Origin: Sphingomonas sp. Leaf208
GTDB lineage: Bacteria > Pseudomonadota > Alphaproteobacteria > Sphingomonadales > Sphingomonadaceae
Assembly (NCBI RefSeq): GCF_001421415.1
Contig: NZ_LMKH01000039.1
Coordinates: 1 to 64,000, forward strand
DNA length: 64,000 nucleotides
Direction of reading: 5' to 3'
The notes under the pieces are model-generated. The model was not told where the DNA came from. It saw only the letters and a program-made list of their open reading frames with translations, and searched no databases. Positions 34,838 to 44,371 of the stretch are shown piece by piece (positions within the stretch are counted from its first letter, which is position 1; each line of letters starts with the position of its first letter). The position numbers and the translations under genes were made by a program.

Positions 34838-36136
34838 ATGCAGACGGACGCTGGCGGCCCCGCCTTGGGGCTGGACTTCGGCACGACCAACAGCGTCGTG
34901 GCACTGGGGACGCGCGGCGGGACGCCCGAACTCGTGACGTTCGCCGCTCCTGCCGAAACGAGCCCGGTGTTTCGCTCGGCGCTGTGCTTCTGGCAGGACG
35001 ACAGCGGCAAGGGGCTCGCGTCGGATGCTGGGCCGTGGGCGATCGCCGAATATATGGAGTATCCGCTCGACAGCCGGTTCATCCAGTCGTTCAAGTCGGT
35101 CGCGGCGATGAAGACGTTCGAGCAGGCGTCGGTCTTCGACAAGCGCTATCGCTTCGAGGAGATGGGCCAGCTGTTCCTTGAAAAGCTGATTTCGCACGCG
35201 GGGGGCAAGCTCGACACGCGGCCGCACCGGATCGTGGTGGGTCGCCCGGTCGAATATGCTGGCGCCCGGCCCGACGAGGCCTTGGCGCGGACGCGGTATG
35301 ACGCGATGTTCAAGGGGTTCGGCGCGGAGATCCACTACGTCTACGAACCGCTCGGCGCGGCCTACAGCTATGCGACGCGGTTGACCGAGCCGGCGACGAT
35401 CCTCGTGGCGGATTTCGGTGGCGGGACGAGCGACTTTTCGGTGGTGCGCGTTGCCGAGCCGGGCGCGGCGCGGCGGTGTACGCCGCTGGGTCATGCCGGT
35501 GTCGGGATCGCCGGCGATCGGTTCGATTACCGGATCCTCGACCGGCTGGTGCTGCCGATGCTGGGCAAGGGCGGCGCGTACAAGTCGTTCGGCAAGGAGC
35601 TTGAGATTCCGCGCGCGTATTTCGCCGATTTCGCGGACTGGTCCAGGCTGGCGCTGATGCGCAACCGCAAGACGATGACCGAGCTGGAGCGGTTGCAAAA
35701 GACCGCCGTCGACCCCGACGCGATCGGGCGGATGATCGCGGTGATCGAGAACGAACTCGGCTATCCGCTGTACGATGCGGTCGGGTCGCTCAAGCGTGCG
35801 CTGTCGAGTGGCGAGGACGCGCATTTCCATTTCGCAGGTGCGGGGCTTGAGATCGAGGCGGACGTGACGCGCGCGCAGTTCGAGGGGTGGATCGCCGATG
35901 ATGTCGTGCGGATCGAGTCGGCGGTCGACCGGGCTTTGGAGGTGGCGAACGTCGGTGGCGGCGAGATCGACCGGGTTTTCCTGACCGGCGGGTCGTCGCT
36001 GATCCCGCGCATCCGCCGGATATTCGTCGAGCGGTTCGGCGAGGCGGCGATCATGAGCGGCGGCGAACTGACGTCGATCGCGCATGGGCTGGCCTTGATT
36101 GGCGAGCAGGACGATATCGCGGCTTGGTCGGCATGA
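34838..36136 (+). CDS. Hsp70-family protein, YegD-like
   Basis: 432 residues. The actin-like ATPase motifs are present: phosphate-1 LGLDFGTTNSVVALG, phosphate-2 ILVADFGGGTSDFSV, and adenosine VFLTGGSSLIPRIRR. The substrate-binding and lid domains of DnaK are missing, as in YegD. The start at 34838 follows GAAGGA. The stop overlaps the next start (ATGA), so it is coupled to a methyltransferase-fold gene and a membrane gene. Function of YegD-like proteins is unclear. The 289-base gap upstream holds no feature I can support. Confidence 0.92.
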   Translation: MQTDAGGPALGLDFGTTNSVVALGTRGGTPELVTFAAPAETSPVFRSALCFWQDDSGKGLASDAGPWAIAEYMEYPLDSRFIQSFKSVAAMKTFEQASVFDKRYRFEEMGQLFLEKLISHAGGKLDTRPHRIVVGRPVEYAGARPDEALARTRYDAMFKGFGAEIHYVYEPLGAAYSYATRLTEPATILVADFGGGTSDFSVVRVAEPGAARRCTPLGHAGVGIAGDRFDYRILDRLVLPMLGKGGAYKSFGKELEIPRAYFADFADWSRLALMRNRKTMTELERLQKTAVDPDAIGRMIAVIENELGYPLYDAVGSLKRALSSGEDAHFHFAGAGLEIEADVTRAQFEGWIADDVVRIESAVDRALEVANVGGGEIDRVFLTGGSSLIPRIRRIFVERFGEAAIMSGGELTSIAHGLALIGEQDDIAAWSA

Positions 36137-36795
36137 TCCCTCGCGTACTCCTTGGAACGGCGCAGGTGCCGGGTGGGGGTGAGCTGCGGTTGCTCCAGCG
36201 TGGTGCCGAGTTTTCGATCATGCTCGGTGCGAACGAGTTGATGAACAGCCGGTTGAGCGGATCGGAAGAGGCGCTGGCGGAGCAGGCTTGCGACCGGATC
36301 GGGGGGCGGCCGGGCGTGCGGATGCTGATCGGCGGGCTTGGGATGGGGTTCACGCTTCGCGCGGCGCTCGCACGGCTTGGGCCTGATGCAGAGGTAGTTG
36401 TGGCGGAGATCGTGTCGGCGGTGATCCAGTGGGCGCGGGGGCCTATGGCCGCGCTGCACGGGGACAGCCTGACCGATCCGCGGACGCGCATTTTCGAGGG
36501 CGATGTCGCCGCGGCGATCGCGGAGGGCGATTGGGACGCGATCCTGCTCGACGTCGATAACGGCCCGGACGGGATTTCTCGGCCGGGTAATGACCGGCTT
36601 TACGGCGCGCGCGGATTGTCCCTGGCGCGAGAGGCTTTGCAGCCGGGCGGGGTGCTCGCCGTGTGGTCGTCAGCGCCGAGCAAGCCGTTCGCCACACGCC
36701 TTGCTGAAGCCGGTTTCGCGGTGGACGAGGTTATGGCGCGGGCGACGCGGAAGGGCGGCGCGCGGCACACGATCTGGTTCGCCACCAAGCCATGA
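36133..36795 (+). CDS. Spermidine synthase-like protein
   Basis: 220 residues with the Rossmann methyltransferase-type fold of spermidine synthases. MLIGGLGMGFTLRAAL is the cofactor glycine loop, VVVAEIV the second strand acid, and AILLDVDNGP the catalytic Asp region. Compared with SpeE it lacks much of the N-terminal beta domain and is shorter, so polyamine synthesis is not certain. It starts in the ATGA overlap with the Hsp70-like gene and ends in an ATGA overlap with the next gene. Confidence 0.85.
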   Translation: MIPRVLLGTAQVPGGGELRLLQRGAEFSIMLGANELMNSRLSGSEEALAEQACDRIGGRPGVRMLIGGLGMGFTLRAALARLGPDAEVVVAEIVSAVIQWARGPMAALHGDSLTDPRTRIFEGDVAAAIAEGDWDAILLDVDNGPDGISRPGNDRLYGARGLSLAREALQPGGVLAVWSSAPSKPFATRLAEAGFAVDEVMARATRKGGARHTIWFATKP

Positions 36796-37850
36796 TCTGG
36801 CGGTGGGCCGTCTTGATCGCGCTGTCGGCGGTGATCGCGGGGCTGCTGGAGCTGGTCGGGCTGCCTGCGGGGTTGCTGCTCGGGCCGATGGTCGCGGCGG
36901 TCGTGCTGGCGGTGCGGGGGTGGTCGCTGAGCGTGCCGACTTCGGCGTTTCGCGGGGCGCAGGCGGCGGTCGGAACGCTGATCGCGGGGTCGATCACCAC
37001 CGGGATCGTCGCGACGGTGGCGGATCACTGGCCGGTGTTTCTGATGGTGAATTTCGTCACGCTCGCGGCGAGCAGCGTGCTTGGGTACCTGCTGAGCCGG
37101 TGGCAGGTGTTGCCGGGGACCGTCGCGGTGTGGGGATCGACGCCGGGTGCTGCGAGCGCGATGGTGTTGATGGCGCAGGCGTATGGCGCGGATTCGCGGC
37201 TGGTCGCGGTGATGACCTACACGCGGGTGGTGAGCGTGGCGGTGGTCGCGTCGGTGCTGGCGGCGGTGATGGTCGGTGGCGGGAGCGGGCATCATGTTGC
37301 GGCGACTTGGTTCGCATCCGTAGACCCGGTCGCCGTGCTGCGGACGATCGCGATTGCCGGTGTTGGTGCGACCGTGGGGGTCGTACTGAAGCTTCCCGCC
37401 GGCGCCTTGCTCGGGTCGCTGGTCGCGGGGGCAGCGCTTAACGTCACCGGCGTTGCGCAGCCGGTTTTGCCGCAGTGGTTGCTCGCAATCAGCTACGCGG
37501 TGGTCGGGTGGCGGATCGGGCTATCGTTCACGCGCGATACGCTGCGGGTGGCGGGGAAGGCGATGCCGCGGATCCTGTTGTCGGTGGCGCTGCTGATTGC
37601 GTTCTGCGGCGGGATCGCGGCGGCGTTGACGCGGTGGTGGGGGATTGATCCGGTTACCGCGTATCTGGCGACTAGCCCGGGTGGGATGGACTCTGTGGCG
37701 ATCATCGCGGCGTCTAGCCCGGTGGACGTGCCGTTCGTGATGGCGTTGCAGGTGTTGCGGTTCCTGGGGGTGTTGCTGGTCGGGCCACCACTCGCGAAGT
37801 TCGTGGCCACGCGGCAGGGCGGTGTGCCGCCGCCGGTTATTCCGACTTAG
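36792..37850 (+). CDS. AbrB-family membrane protein (AbrB duplication domain)
   Basis: 352 residues, about nine to ten hydrophobic helices in two similar halves. LVGLPAGLLLGPMVAAVVLA and LPAGALLGSLVAGAALN mark the two repeats of the Gram-negative AbrB duplication family, often annotated as putative ammonia monooxygenase without evidence. SPGGMDSVAIIAAS is the other strongly conserved piece. It is probably a transporter of unknown substrate. It is translationally coupled to the spermidine-synthase-like gene. Confidence 0.85.
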   Translation: MIWRWAVLIALSAVIAGLLELVGLPAGLLLGPMVAAVVLAVRGWSLSVPTSAFRGAQAAVGTLIAGSITTGIVATVADHWPVFLMVNFVTLAASSVLGYLLSRWQVLPGTVAVWGSTPGAASAMVLMAQAYGADSRLVAVMTYTRVVSVAVVASVLAAVMVGGGSGHHVAATWFASVDPVAVLRTIAIAGVGATVGVVLKLPAGALLGSLVAGAALNVTGVAQPVLPQWLLAISYAVVGWRIGLSFTRDTLRVAGKAMPRILLSVALLIAFCGGIAAALTRWWGIDPVTAYLATSPGGMDSVAIIAASSPVDVPFVMALQVLRFLGVLLVGPPLAKFVATRQGGVPPPVIPT

Positions 37851-37880
37851 CGCTGCGCTTGCAGCCGTAGCGAACTCGTG

Positions 37881-38004
37881 ATCCTCCCCCGCCAGGGGGA
37901 GGTGGCTGGCGCTTGCCAGACGGAGGGGGAGGTCAGGATAACCACTGCTCCGTGTCCTCCCCCTCCGTCACCTTCGGTGCCACCTCCCCCTGGCGGGGGA
38001 GGAT
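37881..38004. repeat. Composite palindrome, family C (copy 1)
   Basis: ATCCTCCCCCGCCAGGGGGAGGTGG on the left is mirrored by CCACCTCCCCCTGGCGGGGGAGGAT on the right, with inner GACGGAGGGGGAGG / CCTCCCCCTCCGTC blocks. It lies between convergent genes and could also act in transcription termination. Confidence 0.9.
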
Positions 38005-38010
38005 TGAGAG

Positions 38011-39336
38011 TTAGCCCTTGTTCGGGCGGTAGGCTTCGACGTCGATCTCGTGGCGCTTCAGCTTATCGTAGAATGTCTTTCGCGGGATGCCGAGCGCGGC
38101 CAGCGCAGACCGCACGTCGCCACTCACCTGTTGGAGCACGGCGCGGATCGTCGCTTCCTCGAACTTGTCGACGCGGGCGGGGAGGGGGATGTCGCTGTCT
38201 TCGTCGACCGCCTCTTCCGCCTCGACTCGGAGCACGAGACGCTTGGCGAGGTTGTCGAGTTCGCGAACGTTGCCGGGCCAGTCGTGCTGGCCGAGATACG
38301 CTAGCGTCGCGGTGTCGATCGTCGGCACCTCGCGGCCGAACCGCTCTGCCGCCTGATGGAGCAGGTGGCCGAACAGGAGCGGAATATCGTCGCGTCGTTC
38401 TCTGAGCGGCGGGATGCGCAGGCGGACCGCGTCTAGCCGGAACAGCAGGTCGGCGCGGAAGCGGCCTTCCTCGACCGCGTGATCAAGGCCCGGTTTGGCG
38501 GCGGCGATCACGCGTAGGTCTAGCGCGCGCGGCAAGTCGCCGCCGACCGGCATCACCTCGCGCTCCTCAAGTACCCGGAGCAGTTTCGCCTGGAACGCAG
38601 GGAGTGTGCTCTCGATCTCGTCGAGGAACAGCGTGCCGCGGTTCGAGGCCTCGATCCGGCCGGTGCGGGGCAGGCGGGAGTCGCCGTCGTGGCCGAACAG
38701 CTCGATCTCCGCGACCGCCTCGGGCAGCGCGGCGCAGTTGACCGCGACGAACGGACGCGAGCGGCGGTTGCTCCAGCGGTGGAGCAGGACCGCGACGAGT
38801 TCCTTGCCGGTGCCGGTCTCGCCTTCGACCAGCACGTCGATGTCGGCCTGCGCGATCTGGCGCATCGTTTCGCGGAGGCGGACCATGACCGGGGTCTCGC
38901 CGATCAGCGGTTCGGCGCCGATCGTTTCCTCGGCGGCGGCGCGGAGACGGCGATTGTCGAGGACGAGGCGGCGCATTTCGAGCGCCCGGCGCGCGCCGGC
39001 GATCAAATGGTCCGTCGCGAAGGGTTTCGGGATGAAGTCGAACGCGCCGTTCTTGAGCGCGGCGACCGCCATCGCGACGTCGCCGTGGCCGGTCATCAGC
39101 AGCACCGGGATCTCGTGGTCGATCGCAGCGATCCGGCGGAAGAGCTCTAGCCCGTCCATCTTCGGCATGCGGATGTCGGACACCACCGCGCCGTCGAACC
39201 CCGCGGTCACGCGGGCGAGCGCCACGGTCGGGTCGCGCTCGGCGATCACCGCGATGCCGGCGAGTTCGAACGATTGCTCAAGCGCCCCACGCAACACGTC
39301 GTCGTCGTCGACGAGCAGCACCGCTTGCTCGCTCAT
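38011..39336 (-). CDS. DctD-like response regulator without a GAFTGA loop
   Basis: 441 residues: receiver domain (LLVDDDDVLRGAL, phospho-Asp in VVSDIRMPKMDGLE), AAA+ domain (Walker A VEGETGTGKEL, Walker B RGTLFLDEIES, arginine fingers FRADLLFRL) and a Fis-type helix-turn-helix (VRSALAALGIPRKTFYDKL). Order and motifs match DctD. The loop that contacts sigma54 is missing: after ELFGH, residues 217-225 read DGDSRLPRT and then GRIEAS, about four residues shorter than usual and without GAFTGA. Its start overlaps the sensor-kinase stop (ATGA). It probably controls dctA, perhaps through the main sigma factor. Confidence 0.9.
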   Translation of the reverse strand: MSEQAVLLVDDDDVLRGALEQSFELAGIAVIAERDPTVALARVTAGFDGAVVSDIRMPKMDGLELFRRIAAIDHEIPVLLMTGHGDVAMAVAALKNGAFDFIPKPFATDHLIAGARRALEMRRLVLDNRRLRAAAEETIGAEPLIGETPVMVRLRETMRQIAQADIDVLVEGETGTGKELVAVLLHRWSNRRSRPFVAVNCAALPEAVAEIELFGHDGDSRLPRTGRIEASNRGTLFLDEIESTLPAFQAKLLRVLEEREVMPVGGDLPRALDLRVIAAAKPGLDHAVEEGRFRADLLFRLDAVRLRIPPLRERRDDIPLLFGHLLHQAAERFGREVPTIDTATLAYLGQHDWPGNVRELDNLAKRLVLRVEAEEAVDEDSDIPLPARVDKFEEATIRAVLQQVSGDVRSALAALGIPRKTFYDKLKRHEIDVEAYRPNKG

Positions 39337-41117
39337 GCCTTCACCAGGATCATACGGAAGATGGCGCCTTCTGGAGCAGGGACGAGGTCGAGCGTGCCGC
39401 CGAACTCGGTCATGATGTCGCGCGCGATGCCGAGCCCGAGCCCGAGGCCGTCCTTCTTGCTCGTCGCGAACGGGGTAAAGAGGTGGTCGGCGATGTCGGG
39501 CTCGATGCCGGGGCCGTTGTCGGCGACGGTCAGCACGACATCTCGGCCTTTCCTGCCGACGGTGACGCTCACGCGGGCGTCGCGGCGGTCGGCGACCGCG
39601 TCGAGCGCGTTCTGGAGGAGGTTGACCAGCACCTGCTCCAGGCGGACGCGACCGGCGATCACCGTCAGTCGCGCCTCGGGACCGTTCGGCAGGTCGAGCG
39701 TAACGCCCTTGGCGCGGAAGCGGTCGCCGATCAGCAGGCGGACGCCGTCGATCGCCTCGTCGAGCGCGACGGGGCCGATCGATCCTGCGCCGCGCCTTGC
39801 ATAACGGCGGAGGCCCGCGGTGATCGTGCCGATCCGGCTGGTGAGGTCGACGATCGACTGGAGATTGGTTGCCGCGCGCGCGGGTTCGCCGCGGTCGAGG
39901 AAGGCGGCGGCATTGTCGGCGAAGGTGCGGATCGCGGCGACGGGCTGGTTGATCTCGTGCGCGACGCTGGCGGTGATCGTGCCGATCGAGCCGACGCGGT
40001 TGGCGTGCGCCAGTTCCTCGCGCGCCTGGCGGAACCGCTGGTCGGACGCCTCGCGCTGCTCGACCTCGATCTGGAGGCGGTCGGCGGTCGCGCGGAGCTC
40101 GGCGGTGCGGCGGGCGACTTCCGCCTCCAGTTCCGCGCGCGCGCCGACGTTGCGCTTGCGCCGTTCGTACAGCCACCACGCGCCGAGCATCGCCGCGATC
40201 GTCAGCATCGCGGCGATCGCGGTGGCCCAGCGCGTGCGCGCGGCGGCGGTGCGCAGGGCGGCGTCGAGCGGCTCCATATGCACCAGCCGCCAGCCCGAGA
40301 TCGGCACGGGCAGCGACACCGTGATCGCAGGCGATCCGTCGGGCAGCCGCGAAACCCCCTCGGCAAGGGTGAGTAGGGCGGGGGCCAATGGCGATGCCCC
40401 GAACTGGCGCGTCTCGACCAGTTCAGCGCGGCGCGAAGGCGAGAGCGGGCGGGTGGTGCGGAATTCGAGCTTCGGATCGCTGGAGATCAGGATGACGCCG
40501 TCGGGATCGGTGACGAAGGTCGCCATCCGGTCCTGGATCCACGCCCGCGCGATCTTCTCGAACTCGACCTTGACCACGACGACGCCGAGCGGTCGACCGG
40601 CGCGGTCGATCCGTCGCGACAGGTACAGGCCCGGTCGCCCGCTGACGCTGCCGAGTGCGAAAAACTCGGTCGCGCCGGAGGCCATCGCCTTGGTGAAATA
40701 GTCGCGGAACCGGTAGTCGTGGCCGAGGAAGCTGTCCGGGCGCCCGGCGTTCGAGGCGGCGATCGCCATGCCCTGCGTGTCGAGTGCGTAGATCACCGGG
40801 GCGCCGGTGCGTTCGGCCAGCAGCGCGAGCTTGGTGTTGAGCGCCGGGTCGACCTTGCCCGACGCGAGTGCCGCGCGGACATCGGGGTATTCGCCGAGCA
40901 TGATCGGCAACAGGCGATAGGTCTGCAACTCCGCTTCCAGCAGGCGAAGGTTGCTCCGCGTCTGCTGGACCGCGCGCATCCGCACGCCTGCGCGCGCGTC
41001 TTCGGCGGCGCGCTGGCCGTAGATCGAGGCGACTCCCGCGACGATCGTGCCAAGCGCCGCGAACGCCATCAGCACCGTCAACGCCGTGATGAAAAGGGGA
41101 GATCGGAGTCGGATCAT
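39333..41117 (-). CDS. DctB-like sensor histidine kinase
   Basis: 594 residues. Helix 1 (about 8-30), a double-PAS periplasmic sensor (FLGHDYRFRDYFTKAMASG, FALGSVSGRPGLYLSRRI) as in DctB, helix 2 (about 285-305), a coiled coil, the phospho-acceptor box VAHEINQPVAAIRTFADN, and the ATPase lobe with NLLQNALDAV, VADNGPGI and KKDGLGLGLGIARDI. It should sense C4-dicarboxylates in the periplasm. It is coupled by ATGA to the DctD-like regulator and divergent from dctA. The start at 41117 (MIRLRSPLF) precedes the first helix. Confidence 0.92.
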   Translation of the reverse strand: MIRLRSPLFITALTVLMAFAALGTIVAGVASIYGQRAAEDARAGVRMRAVQQTRSNLRLLEAELQTYRLLPIMLGEYPDVRAALASGKVDPALNTKLALLAERTGAPVIYALDTQGMAIAASNAGRPDSFLGHDYRFRDYFTKAMASGATEFFALGSVSGRPGLYLSRRIDRAGRPLGVVVVKVEFEKIARAWIQDRMATFVTDPDGVILISSDPKLEFRTTRPLSPSRRAELVETRQFGASPLAPALLTLAEGVSRLPDGSPAITVSLPVPISGWRLVHMEPLDAALRTAAARTRWATAIAAMLTIAAMLGAWWLYERRKRNVGARAELEAEVARRTAELRATADRLQIEVEQREASDQRFRQAREELAHANRVGSIGTITASVAHEINQPVAAIRTFADNAAAFLDRGEPARAATNLQSIVDLTSRIGTITAGLRRYARRGAGSIGPVALDEAIDGVRLLIGDRFRAKGVTLDLPNGPEARLTVIAGRVRLEQVLVNLLQNALDAVADRRDARVSVTVGRKGRDVVLTVADNGPGIEPDIADHLFTPFATSKKDGLGLGLGIARDIMTEFGGTLDLVPAPEGAIFRMILVKA

Positions 41118-41266
41118 TTTGTGCGGATTATCACACACGCAGCGGTCACGCTATTACTGAAACACGACATTTCCCACACGTCAGAATAATCGGTATGCAA
41201 ATAAATGGCTTAAAACCAACGTTTTGCGGGCTTGTGACCCCCACTCTTGTAGTCCCCGGTCCGGCC

Positions 41267-41283
41267 CGGCATTACCGTCGCAC
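41267..41283 (+). promoter_or_regulatory. Weak -24/-12-like element before dctA
   Basis: CGGCAT-TACCG-TCGCA has the GG-N10-GC spacing of a sigma54 promoter and matches the consensus TGGCAC-N5-TTGCA at most positions, 40 bases upstream of the dctA start. GG-N10-GC occurs by chance often in GC-rich DNA, so this is only suggestive. Confidence 0.25.
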
Positions 41284-41322
41284 ACAACGTCCCGCGTGAG
41301 TGGACGAGAATACCAGGAGGCG

Positions 41323-42666
41323 ATGTTGACCCTACCCACCCAGACATATGGCGTCGCGGAAACGCCCGCGCGGAAGCGCTGGAGCGGCCAGCTCTATATC
41401 CAGGTCCTGATCGCGATCGCGCTCGGCGCGGCGCTCGGGCATTTCTATCCGACCTACGGCGCGGCGCTGAAGCCGCTTGGCGATGCATTCATCAAGCTGG
41501 TGAAGATGATCATCGCACCGGTGATCTTCCTGACGCTCGTCACGGGTATCGCCGGGATGAAGGAGCTCGGCTCGGTCGGCCGCGTTGCGGGCAAGGCGTT
41601 CGCCTACTTCCTGTTCTTCTCGACGCTGGCGCTGATCGTCGGGCTGATCGTCGCCAACGTCGTCCAGCCGGGCGCGGGGATGAACATCGATGCCGCCACG
41701 CTAGATACCAAGGGTATCGCCGACTACACCGTGAAGGCGCACGAGACGACGATCACCGGGTTCCTGATGAGCATCATCCCGGACACGATGGTCAGCGCGT
41801 TCACCGAGGGCAACATCCTCCAGATCCTGCTCGTCGCGATCCTGTTCGGCATCTCGCTGAGCCTGGTCGGCGAGCCTGCCAAGCCGGTGCTGAACTTCCT
41901 CGAGCGCCTCAGCCTGATCGTCTTCAAGCTGGTCGGCATCCTGATGCGCGCGGCCCCGCTCGGCGCGTTCGGCGCGATCGCGTTCACGATCGGCAAATAC
42001 GGGATCGGCAGCCTTGCCAATCTTGGTGCCTTGGTCGCGACCTTCTACCTCACTGCCGCACTGTTCGTGGTCGTCATCCTCGGCACCGTCGCGCGGCTGA
42101 CCGGCTTCTCCATCTTCAAGCTGATCCGCTATCTCAAGGCCGAGCTGCTGCTGGTCCTCGGCACCTCGTCGTCGGAAGCCGCGCTGCCGAACCTGATCCA
42201 GAAGATGGAAGCGGCAGGCTGCGAGAAGTCGGTCGTCGGACTGGTCGTGCCGACCGGTTATTCGTTCAACCTCGACGGTACCAACATCTATATGACGCTG
42301 GCGGCGCTGTTCATCGCGCAGGCGACCAACACGCATCTGACGCTCGGGCAGGAACTGTTGCTGCTGGTTGTCGCGATGATCTCGTCGAAGGGTGCGGCGG
42401 GCGTTACCGGCGCGGGCTTCATCACCCTGGCCGCGACGCTGTCGATCGTGCCGACGGTGCCGATCGCGGGCATGGCGCTGATCCTCGGCGTCGATCGCTT
42501 CATGAGCGAGTGCCGCAGCCTGACGAACTTCATCGGCAACGCGGTCGCTACGATCGTCGTCGCCCGCTGGGAAGGCGGTCTCGACCGCGACAAGCTGAAC
42601 GCGGCGCTGTCGGGCAAGCTTCCTGAATTCGTGCCTGCTCCAATCGCAGCCGTTCCTGCCCACTGA
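41323..42666 (+). CDS. dctA: C4-dicarboxylate:cation symporter
   Basis: 447 residues of the DAACS (GltP/DctA) family with eight helices and two hairpins. The first hairpin's serine motif appears as [14 protein letters not shown], and the substrate and cation sites as [39 protein letters not shown] and [16 protein letters not shown]. It imports succinate, fumarate and malate with protons or sodium. The ATG at 41323 follows a perfect AGGAGG. It is divergent from the dctB-dctD-like pair and followed by an outer-membrane porin gene. Confidence 0.95.
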   Translation: MLTLPTQTYGVAETPARKRWSGQLYIQVLIAIALGAALGHFYPTYGAALKPLGDAFIKLVKMIIAPVIFLTLVTGIAGMKELGSVGRVAGKAFAYFLFFSTLALIVGLIVANVVQPGAGMNIDAATLDTKGIADYTVKAHETTITGFLMSIIPDTMVSAFTEGNILQILLVAILFGISLSLVGEPAKPVLNFLERLSLIVFKLVGILMRAAPLGAFGAIAFTIGKYGIGSLANLGALVATFYLTAALFVVVILGTVARLTGFSIFKLIRYLKAELLLVLGTSSSEAALPNLIQKMEAAGCEKSVVGLVVPTGYSFNLDGTNIYMTLAALFIAQATNTHLTLGQELLLLVVAMISSKGAAGVTGAGFITLAATLSIVPTVPIAGMALILGVDRFMSECRSLTNFIGNAVATIVVARWEGGLDRDKLNAALSGKLPEFVPAPIAAVPAH

Positions 42667-42672
42667 CGCGTA

Positions 42673-42694
42673 CGGGGCCGGTTCGCCGGTCCCG
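42673..42694 (+). terminator. Hairpin between dctA and the porin gene
   Basis: CGGGGCCGG-TTCG-CCGGTCCCG forms a 9-bp stem with one G-U pair and a stable TTCG loop, without a T tract. It may attenuate or protect the dctA message rather than end it. Confidence 0.5.
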
Positions 42695-42717
42695 CGTCCT
42701 GTACCGGATATTTGCTT

Positions 42718-44256
42718 ATGACCTCGATGACGATCCGCCGCATGGCGTATGCGGCCGGCTTTGCCGCGTCCGCGCTTTCGACCCTGGCCTTCTCGAGCGT
42801 GGCGGTGGCGCAGGCCGAAGCGCCGCCCTCGCGACAGGCGAATGCCGGCGCCAAGGACGTGTCGAGCACCGGCGAAGCCTCGCCGATCGCCGAGAGCTAC
42901 CCCAATGCCGCGATCGGCGACGGAACGACGTCGGGCGGCTACAACCAGTCGCGCTGGGCAGAGGACTGGTCGAAGCTGCGCGATCCGAAGAAGCGCAAGG
43001 ACATCGTCGACCAGCTGAAGTTCATCTCGATCGCGGGTGATGGCGACGTCTATCTGACGCTGTCAGGCGAGGCGCGGTTGCGCGTCAACCAGACGACCAA
43101 CCCCAATCTCCGCGACGCCGAAGCACAGCGGCAGGACATCCTTCGCCTGTTCGGTGGCGCCGATCTGCATGTCGGTGAGCACCTTCGCTTCTACGGCGAA
43201 CTCGCGCATGGCACTCTTGAGGGGCAGAATCTGGGCACCGCGCTGCCGAACCTGCGCAACAAGCTGGCCGTGCAGCAGGCGTTCGTCGACCTGACCGGGA
43301 CGGTCGCCGATGTCGACGTCGGCGTGCGCTATGGCCGCCAGACGTTTGCGGACGGTCCCAACCTGCTGGTCGTGCCGCGCGACAACAACACGTTGTTCTT
43401 CGGGTTCAACGGCTTCCGCGCCTGGGCGCGCACCGCTGGTGTCCGTGCCGACGTGTTCGACTTCAAGCCGACTGCGTATGGCAATGGCGGTACTCAGGAC
43501 GACAATGCGGAGAGTGCGCGGCGCTTCTCGGGTATCTCTACGGGCATCGTCGTGCCGGAGACGCTGTTCGGCGGCTCGAAGTTGTACGTCGATCCGTTCC
43601 TCTGGCGCCTGCGCAACCGCGGGGCGGTATGGGGCACCGACAACGCGCGCGAAGCTCGCAACTTCTATGGTTTGCACGTCTGGGGCGATGCGGGGCCGGT
43701 CAATCTCGACTGGACGATCAACTATCAGGGCGGTTCGTACGACAATCGCTCGATCAAGGCGTGGCTGATCCTGTTGGCGCAGACCTACAAGCTCGGCGAA
43801 GGCAAGTCCGCGCCGCGCGTCGGCTTCCACGCCGATTATGCGAGCGGCGGCGGCGCGTACGGTAACGGCACGTTGCGCAACTCGTTGGCGCCGTTCGGCA
43901 ACAACGTCTATTACAGCTACCAGTTGTTCGCGACGCCAACCAACCTGGTCGCGCTGGCGCCGAACGTGACGTTCAGCGTGTTCGACAAGTTGCGGCTGAC
44001 CGCGGAATATCAGCGCTCGTGGCGCGATACGACGAGCGATGCGGTGTACCGTGCGAACGGCTCGGCGTTTGCGGGCACGCAGAATTTCGGGGGCAAGAAG
44101 ATCGCCGATACGCTGCGGTTCCAGGCGGTGTACCCGTTCACCTCGCGGCTGTCGTTCACCGGGCGCTACGAGCATCTGATCGCGGGGCCTGCGCTGACGA
44201 ATGCGGGATACAAGAACTCCGACTTCCTCGCCGGCTGGATCAGCTACCGGTTCTGA
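42718..44256 (+). CDS. Alginate-export-family outer-membrane porin
   Basis: About 512 residues with a signal peptide (MTIRRMAYAAGFAASALSTL...VAQA). The mature part is a beta-barrel: repeated aromatic-ended strands and a C-terminal Phe (GWISYRF). YLTLSGEARLRVNQTTNP and VGVRYGRQTFADG are typical of the alginate_exp family, which in sphingomonads often serves as a general anion or dicarboxylate porin. It is 51 bases after dctA, so it likely carries dicarboxylates across the outer membrane. Starts at 42718 and 42727 are both possible. Confidence 0.88.
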   Translation: MTSMTIRRMAYAAGFAASALSTLAFSSVAVAQAEAPPSRQANAGAKDVSSTGEASPIAESYPNAAIGDGTTSGGYNQSRWAEDWSKLRDPKKRKDIVDQLKFISIAGDGDVYLTLSGEARLRVNQTTNPNLRDAEAQRQDILRLFGGADLHVGEHLRFYGELAHGTLEGQNLGTALPNLRNKLAVQQAFVDLTGTVADVDVGVRYGRQTFADGPNLLVVPRDNNTLFFGFNGFRAWARTAGVRADVFDFKPTAYGNGGTQDDNAESARRFSGISTGIVVPETLFGGSKLYVDPFLWRLRNRGAVWGTDNAREARNFYGLHVWGDAGPVNLDWTINYQGGSYDNRSIKAWLILLAQTYKLGEGKSAPRVGFHADYASGGGAYGNGTLRNSLAPFGNNVYYSYQLFATPTNLVALAPNVTFSVFDKLRLTAEYQRSWRDTTSDAVYRANGSAFAGTQNFGGKKIADTLRFQAVYPFTSRLSFTGRYEHLIAGPALTNAGYKNSDFLAGWISYRF

Positions 44257-44261
44257 TACTG

Positions 44262-44371
44262 CTCCCCCCCCTGGAAGGGAGGGGCTGGGGGTGGGTCGGC
44301 TTCCGCATACGCACGCACGAGGCCCAAGCAGGCCGACCCACCCCCGATCCCTCCCTTTCAGGGAGGGGGGG
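44262..44371. repeat. Composite palindrome, family B (copy 2)
   Basis: CCCCCTGGAAGGGAGGGG and CCCTCCCTTTCAGGGAGGGG arms with inner GTGGGTCGGC / GCCGACCCAC blocks, directly after the porin stop. Confidence 0.9.

Noticed and set aside
36792-37850. Ammonia monooxygenase
   Set aside because: This name is an old automatic label for AbrB-duplication membrane proteins. No copper site or amo partners are present.
41118-41160. TGTG-N10-CACA inverted repeat (TGTGCGGATTATCACACA) as a DctD binding site
   Set aside because: A single short site without a second copy, and too weak to claim without aligned relatives.
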